Shown here in pieces: positions 34,743 through 45,621 of a stretch of 64,000 bases of DNA. Numbering within the stretch: position 1 is the stretch's first letter; each line of letters opens with the position of its first letter. The notes below the pieces were generated by a model. The model saw only the letters and a program-made list of their open reading frames with translations. It had not been told where the DNA came from and made no database searches. The position numbers and the translations under genes were made by a program. Location of the stretch: assembly GCA_963169105.1 (NCBI GenBank), contig OY720632.1:2418001-2482000 (forward strand). Direction: 5' to 3'. Source of the DNA: Ceriagrion tenellum (lineage: Eukaryota; Arthropoda; Insecta; Odonata; Coenagrionidae).

Positions 34743-34905
34743 TCCATAATCTGTCGTTTTTTTCATTTTCAAGCATTTAATCCCCACATTGCACTGTAAA
34801 TCGGTGAAAGGCTACATTCAAACCACTGCCGACGGCAACAGGCATTGGAATCGACGATATTCTTTTCACGTCCATCACGTCACCATGGAATCAAAGGAGA
34901 TCCTC
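34743..34905 (-). repeat. Inverted repeat IR1, right arm
   Basis: Reverse complement of 32325-32485 with scattered substitutions and a small indel (TTTCACCGATTTACAG against GCACCGATTTACAG). Its inner end abuts the TATGG simple repeat next to the LINE. Confidence 0.8.
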
Positions 34906-35327
34906 GCGTGATCGGTTTTAATTGCAGTCGGTTCATTGTTTACAATGAGTGACATGTATTTTTATGATCGTTGGATTCGTAACACTTTTTATCTCTCAAC
35001 AGGCAAGTCGACTCAAATAATTTATCTGCAAATGTTCTTATTAAATGATAATTTTAGTTAATCGTTTCCTCGACTCAGGTGTCTTTTTCATGAAAATTTC
35101 GGCGTATCCCAATTTCCTGCAGGAAAAGTTTACCTTTTCAACGCGATAAAAGTCCAATTCTGATATGCGATAGACAATCCGTATTCCGTAGCTCTTTATT
35201 TTCGGCCCTCTTCCCCCTCTTCACCAACTAAAATAACACCAGCCTGGGGACATGGATTCGCTCCACGAACGGTGCTTTCTTGAGGGGAAATGCGTCTGAA
35301 ATTTTCCCTCCTTTCGTATTAAGCTCA
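34906..35327. other. Stretch without a recognised gene
   Basis: AT-rich, no significant open frame and no repeat identified. Confidence 0.35.
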
Positions 35328-35675
35328 AAGGTAGTTTGAGCGAAATATTATTTTATCTAGGAATCAATGAATTTAGTCTCATCTTAACAAAAAACAGCTC
35401 ACCTATCCAATGACACCAAAAATACTACCCCTTGCCACATTACTTTTAGAGATATTTGTCAGAAAATACAACAGCCCTTTCATATGGGAAATGGCACTTG
35501 TATGCGCTCCAGAGAGAGACATTATATTAAAAATGAGGCATTTCCTACACTTTTATTGCACCATTAATAATGCAATATTTAATTCGTGTGTCTCACAGTT
35601 AGTGAAATCAAAACGTCCATATCGAATATGGTCTCTATTATGACTAGGGAATGACTATCTCTCGCTCGCACCACC
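35328..35675 (+). mobile_element. Family A element, copy A8, internally deleted
   Basis: Left end AAGGTAGTTTGAGCGAAATA, right end CTCGCTCGCACCACC. About 200 bp of the interior is missing: CCTACACTT runs directly into TTATTGCACCATTAATAATG, so the deletion ends exactly at the conserved hairpin. Confidence 0.85.
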
Positions 35676-36329
35676 AATGCCTCCCTCCTTCTCTTCAACC
35701 GCTCCTTCCCCTTCCCTCTCCCTCCTTCCCCCCCTCCTCCACGGCAAACTCCCCGCTCGAACGAGTAACAAACAGCTCCCCAAAAGCCTTTCACATCTTC
35801 CCCCCTTCTTCCTCTCTACACATGAGTGGCCTTCGCGGAATTGTTGCCAATTTTTTCTCTCCAAGCCGAGAGCGCAGCACGAGGAGGAGGAGGAGGGAAG
35901 GGGTAGGAGGACGGAGGGGGGGAATGGGGGAGCGGAGTGCTTTGTGCGGGGGACTGGTCCGCGCTCCACTTCCCGCCTCCGCTCCCTCACACCCCATCTC
36001 ACGGGATATTCTCACCACCCTTTTATGTTCTCTTCCCCCCCCCCCCCCACCCCCACCCCTCCTCCCCCTATGTATACAGATCCCCATTTCAGCCCTCCCC
36101 CACTACTCACGGGTTGGTTCTCCTCCTCCCACGTTTACCGCCGGCCCAAGTCCCCGTCACTCCCTGCCGTCACCTCCGTATTGTTCCATTCCATTCCAAC
36201 TCGCTCCCATTCCGTTCCATTCCATTCCATTCCAACTCGCTCCCATTCGGATCGGCCACGAGGGAAAAATGTAAAGCGCGGGCTTCGATTCATCCTCCCC
36301 CGTGTGTTTTCCTATACGAATTCGGCTCT
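35676..36329. other. GC/CT-rich island without a recognised gene
   Basis: Frames of 98-218 codons are open in several frames on both strands because of CCTCCC and GGAGGAGG tracts and a long C run (about 36037-36048). The peptides are Pro/Ser- or Arg/Gly-rich and not credible. It includes a 36 bp tandem duplication at 36184-36248. Confidence 0.4.
36184..36248. repeat. 36 bp period tandem duplication
   Basis: TTCCATTCCATTCCAAC followed by TCGCTCCCATTC occurs twice with a 36 bp offset. Internally it is built from the pentamer CCATT. Confidence 0.85.
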
Positions 36330-36521
36330 TTAACATATTGAGTGCAGTATGACGTGATATCACGTCACGGGTACCTTGAGGGTTTCACCAGGGGGCCTAG
36401 TACAAGTTCCATCATGAAAGGTGGAACACTCGTGGTGCCAACGATGTAATATCACGTCGTCAGCACGGGCCTAAAGACAACCATGAAGTGATATGACGTC
36501 ATGCCGCACTCGAAGGGTTAA
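36330..36521. mobile_element. piggyBac-like TTAA MITE
   Basis: A 192 bp segment bounded by TTAA on both sides (36330-36333 and 36518-36521). Inverted ends of about 40 bp: the left reads CATATTGAGTGCAGTATGAC and the right, reversed, reads CCCTTCGAGTGCGGCATGAC. TTAA duplication and a CCC start fit piggyBac-type non-autonomous elements. It contains the perfect palindrome TGACGTGATATCACGTCA (36350-36367). There is no coding capacity. Confidence 0.7.
36350..36367. repeat. 18 bp perfect palindrome with bZIP-like half sites
   Basis: TGACGTGATATCACGTCA, a perfect palindrome inside the piggyBac-like MITE. Related variants occur near 36447 (AATATCACGTCGT) and 36490 (GATATGACGTCATG). TGACGT is a CRE/bZIP half site; regulatory use is speculation. 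Confidence 0.8.
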
Positions 36522-36799
36522 AATTCTCAATGAGTGCGCCACTGCCGTGACTCTTGCGTGCGCAGTGTTGTTTTGACTCACTCTGTAACGTTGGTTCCTC
36601 AAGAGGCTGACGAGTGGTCATCAATCAGTCCGAACTAATCCATTGTGAAGCAAAAGACAGAAGACAGGAGAGCTGACTAATAAGAATAAATGACACCAAA
36701 TAATTACTGTGCAAACATCATATTTACTGTACTCTCAAACTTGAGTTTAAAACTCTAAGGAATACTTGAACTGTTTATGGGAATATGGGAGTTGAATTT

Positions 36800-37309
36800 A
36801 AGGCAGTCCGAGCGAGATAGTTATACCCTAGTCATCATAGAAACCATATTCGAAAAACACTTTTTAATTTCACCAGCTGTAAGACACATCAATTAAATAT
36901 TGCATTATTAATGGTGCAATAATACTTTAACTTAACTCATTTTTTTCGCGCGGTACGTTTGAAACTCCTTCAAAACGGAAGGTTTTTTGCAAAGCCCAAG
37001 AACCTATTGCGGTGACAATTTGATTTATTGCCAAAAATAGTTGAGAAAACATACAAACCACACGCTGTTAGTTTTTTTACGACATCTAAGTGTTAGAAAC
37101 ACCTCATTTTGTAAATGATCTCTCTCTGTAGTGCATGCTCGTACCATTTCCCATGTAAAAGGGCTGGTATTATTTTGGCAAATAACTCCGAAAGTAATGA
37201 GGTAAGGGGTTGAATTTTTGATGTCTTTAGAAGGGTGAGATATTTTTCTATAAAATGAGACCAAATTCATTGATTTTTTAGTAAAATGATATTTCGCTCA
37301 AACTCCCTT
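36800..37309 (-). mobile_element. Family A element, copy A9, internally deleted
   Basis: Minus-strand copy with TTAA-containing flanks on both sides (TTTAAGGCAG at the left, CTCCCTTAAA at the right). About 55 bp is missing next to the TATTGCA hairpin (the plus strand reads TTAATGGTGCAATAATACTTTAACTTAAC). Confidence 0.85.
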
Positions 37310-37985
37310 AAAAGGGAACTTCACCATTACAAATAAATCAATCGTAATAAATAAATGGGAACGTACACACGCAATGGGTATGATCGACCAGCGAGAAATT
37401 CGGGAGAGCCAGGGATGCAGACTTGGTATCTGCCACCGAAGCCGATTCTCTCTCCATATTTGTATAATTGGTCCGAATGCGAGACACCAACGCGAGTGTG
37501 CCCTATTGGATTGACTCCGCACTGAATCCGCCTTGGTAATAAGATTAGTGGCACGCGGTCAATTTTATGATCCTAGTAGCCCGTCTCCAATCCGAAAGTC
37601 CTGAAATATTTAGGGAGCACTAACTTATCGTCGATTCAATGCTCTGATTATTTCAGCTGGGGTAGTTGAGGAACCAGAAGTTCCTTATTACACTCGGATA
37701 AAGGTATTCCTGGAATAAATGGTCCTCACAAGAGCCTCCTATCGTACGAATCTCACTTGAAATATGGTGCCTCACATCCACATTAACGAGGTGACCAATA
37801 GTTTTTATTTTTTTAATGATTAATAAATCATGTTAACTACACTCCCTGAGTTTTTTGACGAAATTCCTCTTAATGAACAAATTCTGTCTCAGGAGTGCAC
37901 GGCTTCTATCTATCCTATGTTAGGCAGCTTGTCTTTTCAGAAAAATTGCTCGAAAAGTAGCCTGGTAAGTGGTAAATATTATGAT
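37310..37985. other. Stretch without a recognised gene
   Basis: Overlapping minus-strand frames of 74-75 codons (37298-37554) show no recognisable domain, and no repeat is identified. Confidence 0.3.
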
Positions 37986-38070
37986 ACCATCGGAAATATG
38001 AGTTTTTTCTTTAAAATAAGGTAAAATTCATTAAAATCCAAGTAAAGTTAATTATCGCACAAACTACCTT
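37986..38070 (-). mobile_element. Family A terminal fragment, copy A10
   Basis: Diverged remnant of the family A left terminus on the minus strand: TTTTTTCTTTAAAATAAG, AAATTCATT, CAAGTAAAG, then CGCACAAACTACCTT followed by AA. Only about 85 bp remain. Confidence 0.6.
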
Positions 38071-38105
38071 AAATACAATAGTTATAGATGAGTGGTTCAT
38101 TGTGC

Positions 38106-38126
38106 GTGTGTGTGTGTGTGTGTGTG
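38106..38126. repeat. (GT)n microsatellite
   Basis: About ten GT units, read directly. Confidence 0.9.
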
Positions 38127-38926
38127 AGTGAATTCAAGCAAAATATGGCCTCCGTGCGCACGCATCCATCTATCGTACTTTGTATCCACCTCTGATTTCC
38201 AAGAAATATTCATCGATCCTCGGGACGAACTTGGATCAGTTTTCTTCGATCACTGCCAGCCCAAATGTCCACTTTTTATTCTCATACGCTACTTTTACCA
38301 ATCGACCTCAGATCGATTTAGCCGGTTCAGCTTGGTATGGTAAACGCAACGGGCTAGTGGGATCGAAATGAGAAGTGGGCTACCTCGATATGAAAAATCA
38401 ATATTCCAATCGATTTCGCATTGATAAACCAGGCGATCCTAGTAGGCTGGCTTAGAATGTTTAGACCGGTCCGAGTTCATATAGTTCTGAGTTCGATCGG
38501 TAAACGTAGTGATACGCGCTCAACGAGAGACTCATTCGTCTGCGAGAGAGAGACGACGCGTAGTGCTGCGAGAGGACTGACCCCATTCGACGGAGCCGAA
38601 TCATAGCGGAGCGAGCGGAAGGCACGATGGGATGGAGACGGTCGACTCCGCCCAACCGCACCCAACTAATTCGAGCCATCGCGGAGACTCCTGACCGTGT
38701 GATGGATTCTCGACGAGTCCCAAGAGGCACGTCGCTGTCCGAAACAGCAGCAGTCTTGCAATGTTTGGAAATTTGTCAATTTCTTCGTTTTAATAACGAC
38801 AATGTTGGGCTTATCCACCGCGAGAGTGGCTTTTGGTAAGCACGACTTCGCCTCATGTGCTACAATGTAGACTTGAGGCCTGAACATCTAGTTCGCATAA
38901 ACCCCCCTCGAAATTCGCCTCGAAGG
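38127..38926. other. Stretch without a recognised gene
   Basis: Frames of 60-89 codons overlap on both strands around 38420-38890 in moderately GC-rich sequence; none has a recognisable domain. Confidence 0.3.
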
Positions 38927-39070
38927 AAGATGGCTTGGTGGTGTAACTGGCTAACACACCTGACCGGCAATTGAGAGAACCGGGTTCGAATCCCGGTCAA
39001 GTCAAATGATTTTTTCATAGCGAATTTCAACCCTGGTGAATATGCACCCGTGCGAGTGACTTCGTACCAC
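38927..39070 (+). mobile_element. Family S2 tRNA-derived SINE, copy S2e
   Basis: The most tRNA-like S2 head: TGGCTTG and CAAGTCA can pair as an acceptor stem with one G-U, the A box is TGGTGTAACTGGC, and the T-arm is ACCGGGTTCGAATCCCGGT with a perfect stem. The anticodon arm does not fold well, so this is not called a tRNA gene. The body continues AAATGATTTTTTCATAGCGA, GAATTTCAACC and GCGAGTGACTTCGT. Confidence 0.75.
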
Positions 39071-39204
39071 ATCATTTGTTAAATGCAATGTTTGGAAACT
39101 GTATATTTCATTGTACAAACGAATGTATCATAGAATGTACAATAAACTGAATGTAAATAGAGCAGGTTCCATTTCCCCTTAAGTCATTCAGACAATCATA
39201 CAAT

Positions 39205-39290
39205 TTTCCGCTTTACACGGTACAATTTTTCTCATGCAAGAGTTCATACATTCGTGTGTACAATAAAATGTACCGTGTAAAGCGGCCTTT
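39205..39290. mobile_element. Short palindromic MITE
   Basis: Left CCGCTTTACACGGTACAATT (from 39209) and right AAATGTACCGTGTAAAGCGG (to 39286) are inverted copies of about 20 bp. The interior repeats the related pieces CATACATTCGTGTGTACAAT. Similar fragments (TTGTACAAACGAATGTA, GAATGTACAATAAA) lie just upstream at 39112-39145. Superfamily unknown. Confidence 0.55.
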
Positions 39291-39837
39291 AGAATGATTA
39301 CGCATGTCCTGGTGGAAACTGTCGCTGACTGTCCCAGGCAAACGCCATCCAAATCTCCGTGACGCGCAAACTTTTTCTGCGGTAACTTGGATATTAGGTA
39401 ACGAGTGATTGCTGCTTTTAAGTTGGCAATGGTTGAGAATTTGTTCAGCTATGTCGATCATGCTTTAAACGAAGAAGCGATTGACGAAGAATATTAAATT
39501 GCTTTGGCTACTCACAAGTACTCTTCGTCTTTTTAGAGAAATACGATATGTTTCTACGTCGCTGAAATCAATCTTAAAAACGAAAACATAACCTATAATG
39601 GCCAATTTCCCAATCGGGCGGTATCATGACGCGGTAGGTCAAGTATTGGAGCATGCATCATTTTTATATACATAATATCTATTGCTCGCAAGCTTTTGCA
39701 GGATTGCCTGGATAAAGATTTGGTTTTCCACATATTTCGGCCAAGTGGAGATTCTCTTCACTGATGTGAAGTGATGTATATATTCTGTCAACCTTGTTGC
39801 AAACTTTCGAAGTAATTGCAGAGATTAAAACAAATGC
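39291..39837. other. Stretch without a recognised gene; weak hammerhead-like motif near 39725-39770
   Basis: On the minus strand GTGAAGAGAATCTCCACTTG then GCCGAAATATGTGG has the box order of the other hammerhead-like motifs but only a poor stem II. Otherwise nothing is recognisable. Confidence 0.25.
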
Positions 39838-40411
39838 AGAGGCGAAGTCGCTGAGGGATGTTATAGTCCCCGCTCAAGTTCCTGGCACAGATCTGCCATC
39901 TATTCCATCCCCGAATCCATCCTGAATCCATCACTGAATTATTCGACACCACTTGATGAAAATGGAAAATTCCACGGAAAGAGCGACTGCGATTGCCAAG
40001 ATATTTGTAAACGTTGAATTCAGGTGTAAAAGAGAGGACGATCTGGGCGCTTTGAATACCAATGTGAAAATTAGGCGGACGGAATGCGCTTTGATGAGCA
40101 TGGACAGACTTTGCACATAAATACGAACGTTGTCCCTATCCTGTCCCTTAGCTTCCCAACATCGGATAGGGAATCACAGGTATAATACACCCGAAAACCA
40201 ATAATACCAAAAACAAGCGAGCACAGAGAGCTGCAAAGACACTGCGACAAGAAACAGACTTCGCACCTAGTTGCTAAGTCTGCTTCTTGTCGCGAACAGG
40301 GAACGTGACGAGTGTCGTTGTCCCTACGTTCCCGTTCAATGTACAAATGCAGAGGCGAAGTCGCTGAGGGAAGCTATAGCTCAAGCTCAAGTTCCTGGCA
40401 CAGATCTGCGC
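39838..40411 (+). repeat. Local direct duplication
   Basis: ACAAATGCAGAGGCGAAGTC, GCTGAGGGA, then CTCAAGTTCCTGGCACAGAT and CTGC occur at about 39838-39899 and again at 40343-40411, about 500 bp apart. The second copy follows the hairpin at 40244-40293. Confidence 0.75.
40244..40293. repeat. 18 bp stem hairpin
   Basis: GCGACAAGAAACAGACTT and AAGTCTGCTTCTTGTCGC are inverted copies (one mismatch) around a 14-base loop. It is followed by CGTTGTCCCTACGTTCCC, echoing CGTTGTCCCTATCCTGTCCC at about 40128. Confidence 0.8.
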
Positions 40412-40744
40412 GGCAAGGAGGGAAGGAAGAAGTGGAGGGCATGATGAAGTGGATGGAGGGGAAGAGAGAGAGAGAGGGGGCAACAAAATCACCCATCGCT
40501 ATGGGTTTCTCTGGGACTCTTTATCTTGAAGGGTTACTGAGAGAAGAGGAGAAACGGGGCGACAGGTGAGTGATTAACTTCACTCGACGCGCTTGTGTTG
40601 TCAGCAATGAGAGAGGTTTTCTGATTGACCCTCCACACTGAAAAACCTCACTCCTCCCTTGCGCAGTATTTTTCTAAAGTTTCATAGCCCCTGTCTCAAA
40701 CTCGTCCACGCTGGGAACTTCAGCAGGAACTATTCTCTGCAGTA

Positions 40745-41193
40745 TCTCGTACATACATACCAATCACGCCGTTCCCTTCGGGATAGGCACAGTTACAAAG
40801 TTTCACTCATAAATACATATTTGTACACCTAACTCTGCTTCAATAATTTCCTCCATAGTAACCTATCCTTGCAAACCTCTTTTGCCTCATTTACCACCAT
40901 ACACTGCTTCATACACGCTCTCTGTTTTGAAGACTCCTAATATTCCTCCTCCAAAGAATTTCCCCAACCACATTCAGCCACAACTTTCTCGGCCTACCTC
41001 TACCTCTCGTACCATTCATTTCACTCTTATATATCTGTTTCGTTATTCGACTCTCATCCATTCTCTCAACATGGCCAAACCAACGAAGCACACTCCTTTC
41101 ATATACGTCCATTACTGGAGCATCTAACCCACATTCATTTATTACCCACTCATTTCTGACCCTATCCATCCGCACGATTTCCTTCTCGGCCAT
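40745..41193 (-). mobile_element. LINE 3' end, third lineage, copy 2
   Basis: The minus strand encodes VYERSVLRWFGHVERMDESR, ITKQIYKSEMNGTRGRGRPR and KLWLNVVGEIL, a tail typical of arthropod LINE polyproteins (RWFGHVxRMDExR, then RGRGRPRxRW). After a stop near 40909 the remaining 3' part matches 28848-29026. It is 5'-truncated at about 41193. It lacks the reverse-transcriptase core, so it is non-functional. Confidence 0.8.
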
Positions 41194-44100
41194 CCAACCT
41201 TGGGTCCGACAATTCTGCCTTCGCGACGCCCACCACAGTCCGTCGTTCTAAGCGAGGTCCGAAGACGGAGACGTCATTTTGACGTCCGCACACCCGAGTA
41301 TCATTCCCTCCGTCTTGCGGAGGTGCGTTCGATCGGAAGCGGCTGGAACTCGTTTGCTTCTCTCTGGTCCTTGACGCGCCGCCGCGAGAGAGGAAGGAGT
41401 CCCTCATAATTGATCAGCCGAGTACGGTAAAGGCACCGGTTCAACTTTCCAATCTCAAGGTGACGAGGAGATCATAAAAACGCCTCTCCCTTCTGCCTGC
41501 TGCCAGCCCACTCGGAACGAAAGGAACTAGCAGCCAGCTCCACTTGCTCCACCGGCGACCGAAGAAATCCGACTGCACTTGATTGTTTACCGGAAAGGCA
41601 CGTGAGGATTAAATGAACAAAAAAGCAGCATACTCGTATACCTACAGGTTGCATTCAAGCATTTTCTCATGTTAAAGTGTATAATGTGCACGCGCGGTTT
41701 GTAATTTAGGCAAGATGGCGATCAATTTGGTAATCTCGATACCTACCTGCCTCGTACCTCTCAAAGAGTTTCCTAAAGAGCTGCCAGCCACGAGGCAGCG
41801 TAGCGCCACCATCATGTGCTTGGAACGTGACGACAAACCATCAGCGTGGAACGTATAATCAACCGTTCTTCTACTTCGCCCCCTGATATATATTATATTA
41901 TAAAAGATAGCTGTTTACCATTTTCTGACTTTTCTCAGAGCAGATACTTTGGTGGCCTGACTTCCATTTTTTTGACCGATTTCCCTGCGTAATTCACTCC
42001 AGAAAAAACGCAACTTTATCTCTTTTACTTCCGGTCAGTGCCCAAAAATTTGATTAAGAGGACCGAGAAACAGATACCGTGAACTTTTGGTGAGATAAGA
42101 TGGTCGTTTAATGAAGAAATCTAGTCAGAATTACCCAACAAATTGTTAAAATTTCCTATGAATGATTTTTGTGCACCTGCAGCCAAGGTCTCCTTCACGG
42201 GAGAGCCAAAATATATGTTTCTGATCTGGCGGCGGGGAATATATTCTCACGAAGAATAGTCCAGAGGCCAAAAGCGGAGAGGGGAGGCCCGCGACATGGA
42301 ATGTGAAAAGACATCAGGATACAAATTGCGATTCATGAAAAGGGACATTACATCACTTATCGATTACTTGATCCAATAAGAATACATATGCCGCAAATAT
42401 TTATTTCACGCCAGTACTAATTACTTCACGAAGCCGACAAAATTTGCAACTGTATAGCTACTTCCTCGTATTGCCCTGTTAACACATAAGTAGCCAGGAG
42501 ACATAAGTAAGATTCTAATCAAAATATTGCACTACATGATGACTTCTTAAAGAATGACATAATATGATGCATTATTTGTAAATTAATTAAAGTTATATGG
42601 CGAATGAGTAACAGAGTATATCACTCCTGCGTCAGTAAAAATCTCGACATCTATGTGCCCATCTATTTCACCGATAGAGCGGGAAATGTATCAGTACTTT
42701 GTAACTCAAGATTGTGTGCAGAAAACGCAACAGGGGCCCTTCAGTTAACAAGCATTGTACAGTCCCTATCGTAACTTAGTTTTGTATGTCTATTTCGCGG
42801 TGAAATTATAATCATTTCGTTTTTTGTCGCATCGCCCCTGAGTAGTAAGTCCGCATTTGGCAACTCCTGATCATTTTAGGATCTCTCTCATCGCAGAAAC
42901 TCATGAATAATAAAGAATTCAAAGGGTCTTTGTCCCTTTCATCGCCGCTAATCCTCTAATATGGGATTCTTGTACAGTGGTCCTGCACTTCGACCTTCAA
43001 GTCGTTCCCTTCCCCACCATATTCAACAACGTCAACAAACGTCAAAAATGGCGGTTTAGAGGAAAAAAATCGTGTAGTCGAAAATTTTTGCAAAAAGTGA
43101 TGCAAAAATACACTACATAAAATTTTCTCCAGAAAAAGTCCTTACCATTTTTCCTGTGAAGCGAATGATTAACGAGATACAGAAGGTGGAAAACTAGCCA
43201 TTTTGAAAAACAATCGTATTTTGATGGTATAACATCAACGTTCAGTGCCAAACAAAACTTCAAATAACGGAAAAAACTGCTCTTTTTGAAGAGAAACATC
43301 TTACTCTCAATGTTAACAACCAAAAAATGAAAGCAGAAGCGAAACCCACCAACTTACCTAACCTTCGGGTCATTTGTAAGATAAGCTGACGCTCAGGGGG
43401 GAGGGGGTGGAGGGAGGGAAATGCAAAGTGGGTTCGTGGCAAGGACGCTTGTTGCATTTGTTTCCCCCCCCCCCCCCAGACCCTCCCACTTGTCTTCCCC
43501 CCCCCTAACCGCTTCCCTTCCCCCACCTCCCCTGCCTCCTCGCGAGCCGCGCACAATATTCTTTCTGAAGCATTCCTATCCCTCCTATCTCCATTCGATC
43601 GTCATTAATATTCCCTTCACCTCTCCGATGGAAGAGGCAGAGATACAAAGAGAGAGCCAATTTTCAACGTTCTCGATCGCTTACATTCCGCTAATTGCAA
43701 ACGGAATGGCGGCGTACATCGTCTCTATTGCCTTCACAGTGAGAGAGAGACAAACGTACTTCTGGCACGGAAGCAAATCTGGTCTGCAAAAGATCTCCGG
43801 AATCCAATGATTCCCCTTCTTCCTCCTCTATCCTCGACTCCCCTTCGACGGATTCCAGACGATTAGATCCCGTTCTTGGGAGGAAAAACACTGTCTTCCG
43901 ACATAAAGGTCACCTGTTCACACATGCGTAGCTAATGCGTTGAAGACTTATTTCCCCAAACACTCATTCGCTCCATTTTTCTATCACTGACTCTTCAAGT
44001 ATTTCGCAAGTGGTCATGAGGCCTTTCAAAACTTGAACTGACTAATTGAACGAGGAAGAATTCAAAATGTGTACCAAAGCCTCTTTCCACCATGTGTACC

Positions 44101-45036
44101 ACTTTCGGTCACCTTCGGTGACTTTGAAGTTATGGAAGTAATCATCCCCTACAATTGCGTCAGCTTAGCTCCAAAAAAAAAGAGCCGTTTATTATGTCAC
44201 ACTCACTAGAGTTTTGGCGATCACGTAGCCCGGCCTATTATTGCATTAAAAGTCTTGCTCCATGCAGAATAAGCAATGCCGAGAAATAGATTTTCGCTTC
44301 CGCAATCTCAACTTTTCCCGAAATCTCATGCGTATTATCAAAGGGGAATCTGTAACATTGATGACATCCAGTAAGGAGCGCGTCAACATATATCGCTCAA
44401 TGTTAGTTAATTTCTGGGGAAACATCAAACATGCGTGAGCTTAATAATGAGACCATTTCGATAAACTTATCTCCAGGCTGCTCTATTTAGTATTTCGATC
44501 GACAATCAATTGCATCTTAAGCACAGTTTACAAGAAAACCGTTTCTAAAGGACAAGAATGTTATAACGTAATGGAGACAGTTCACTCGAGCGGAGAAAAG
44601 TGGAAACGATGTTTTTGAATTTCTTTTACAATCCTAACTTTGGCTCTCCCAACCGAGGCGGTATTTTTTATACGTAATCGAAATTAAGGAAATTGAAAAA
44701 AGGAAGTGAAGTTGGGAGAGCAAATATGAAATAGCGAGAGTTCGATTTATGAGTAACAGTTTCCCTCTTTCTCTTTCCCTGCCGACGCCCATTATAACGG
44801 AATGTTAGAAAGAAAACTATCCTCACTTTCGGATTTGGTTGTGAGAGAAGCCCAGGCGACGCCTGATCCCGGAACTCTGAAGGACCTTTCATTAAAAATC
44901 TCCCTCTATCTCCCCCCACCCCTTCCCGGCGCCTCCCACCCCTTTCTTCGCACCAACTCCCCTCTTCCCTCACCACTCCCCTAACCAGCCGACCACTCTC
45001 GAAGGGAACAGACGCATTCATTTTTTTCGCTCTTTT
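41194..45036. other. 3.8 kb stretch without a recognised gene
   Basis: 41200-41420 is GC-rich with frames open on both strands. 43395-43560 is C-rich with a run of 14 C (43464-43477). 44880-45000 is CT-rich. Intervening sequence is AT-rich. Frames of up to 130 codons (44668-45060 minus, 43421-43810 plus) have low-complexity or unrecognisable products. No SINE, LINE or inverted terminal repeats were seen. Confidence 0.35.
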
Positions 45037-45621
45037 AAGGTAGCTTGAGCGAAATATCATTTTACCTAGAAATCTGTGAATTTGATCTCATTTTAGAAAA
45101 AAATATCTCTCCCTCCTAATGACACCAAAATTCAATCTCTTACCACAATACTTTCCGAGATATTTGCCAAAAAAAAACAAATATAACAGCCCTTTTACGT
45201 AGGAAATGGTACGTGTATGCACTCCAGAGAGACATTATTTACAAAATGAGATATTTCTAACACTTACATGTAAAAAACTAACAGCGTGTAGTTTGTTATG
45301 TTTTTGTTTATAATAGCGTATGTTTTTCAACAATATTTGAAAAATAAGTATATTGTCACCGCAGTAGGTTCTTGTGTATCTCAGAAAACCTTCCGTTTTG
45401 AAGGAGTTTCAAACGCACCGCGCGAAAAAAATGAGTCAAGTTAAAGACTTATTTTGATATTTTCATTTAATTACTTACAATTTTTGTCAAACTAAACTAT
45501 ATGATTGCACCATTGATAATGCAATGTTTAATTGATGTGTCCTACAGCTGGCGAAATTATAACGTATAATTTGAATGTGGTCTCTAAAATGACTAGGGAA
45601 CTATCTCGCTCGGACTACCTT
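45037..45621 (+). mobile_element. Family A inverted-repeat DNA element, copy A11
   Basis: Longest copy, from AAGGTAGCTTGAGCGAAATA to CGCTCGGACTACCTT, with TTAA at the left junction. It has a small internal insertion near 45300 (GTTTTTGTTTATAATAGCGT) that duplicates TATGTTTTT. Both hairpins are present. Confidence 0.85.

Noticed and set aside
34710..34747. N-terminal extension of the 34 kb reverse-transcriptase frame
   Set aside because: It is a TATGG/TATAG simple repeat that happens to be in frame, not part of the LINE protein.
35651..36341. Open frames of 134-218 codons
   Set aside because: Several overlapping frames on both strands are open because of CCTCCC/GGAGG tracts and pentamer repeats; part of the DNA is a 36 bp tandem duplication.
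38931..39005. tRNA gene candidate in SINE S2e
   Set aside because: Acceptor and T arms pair, but the anticodon arm does not, and the same head is followed by a SINE body in other copies.
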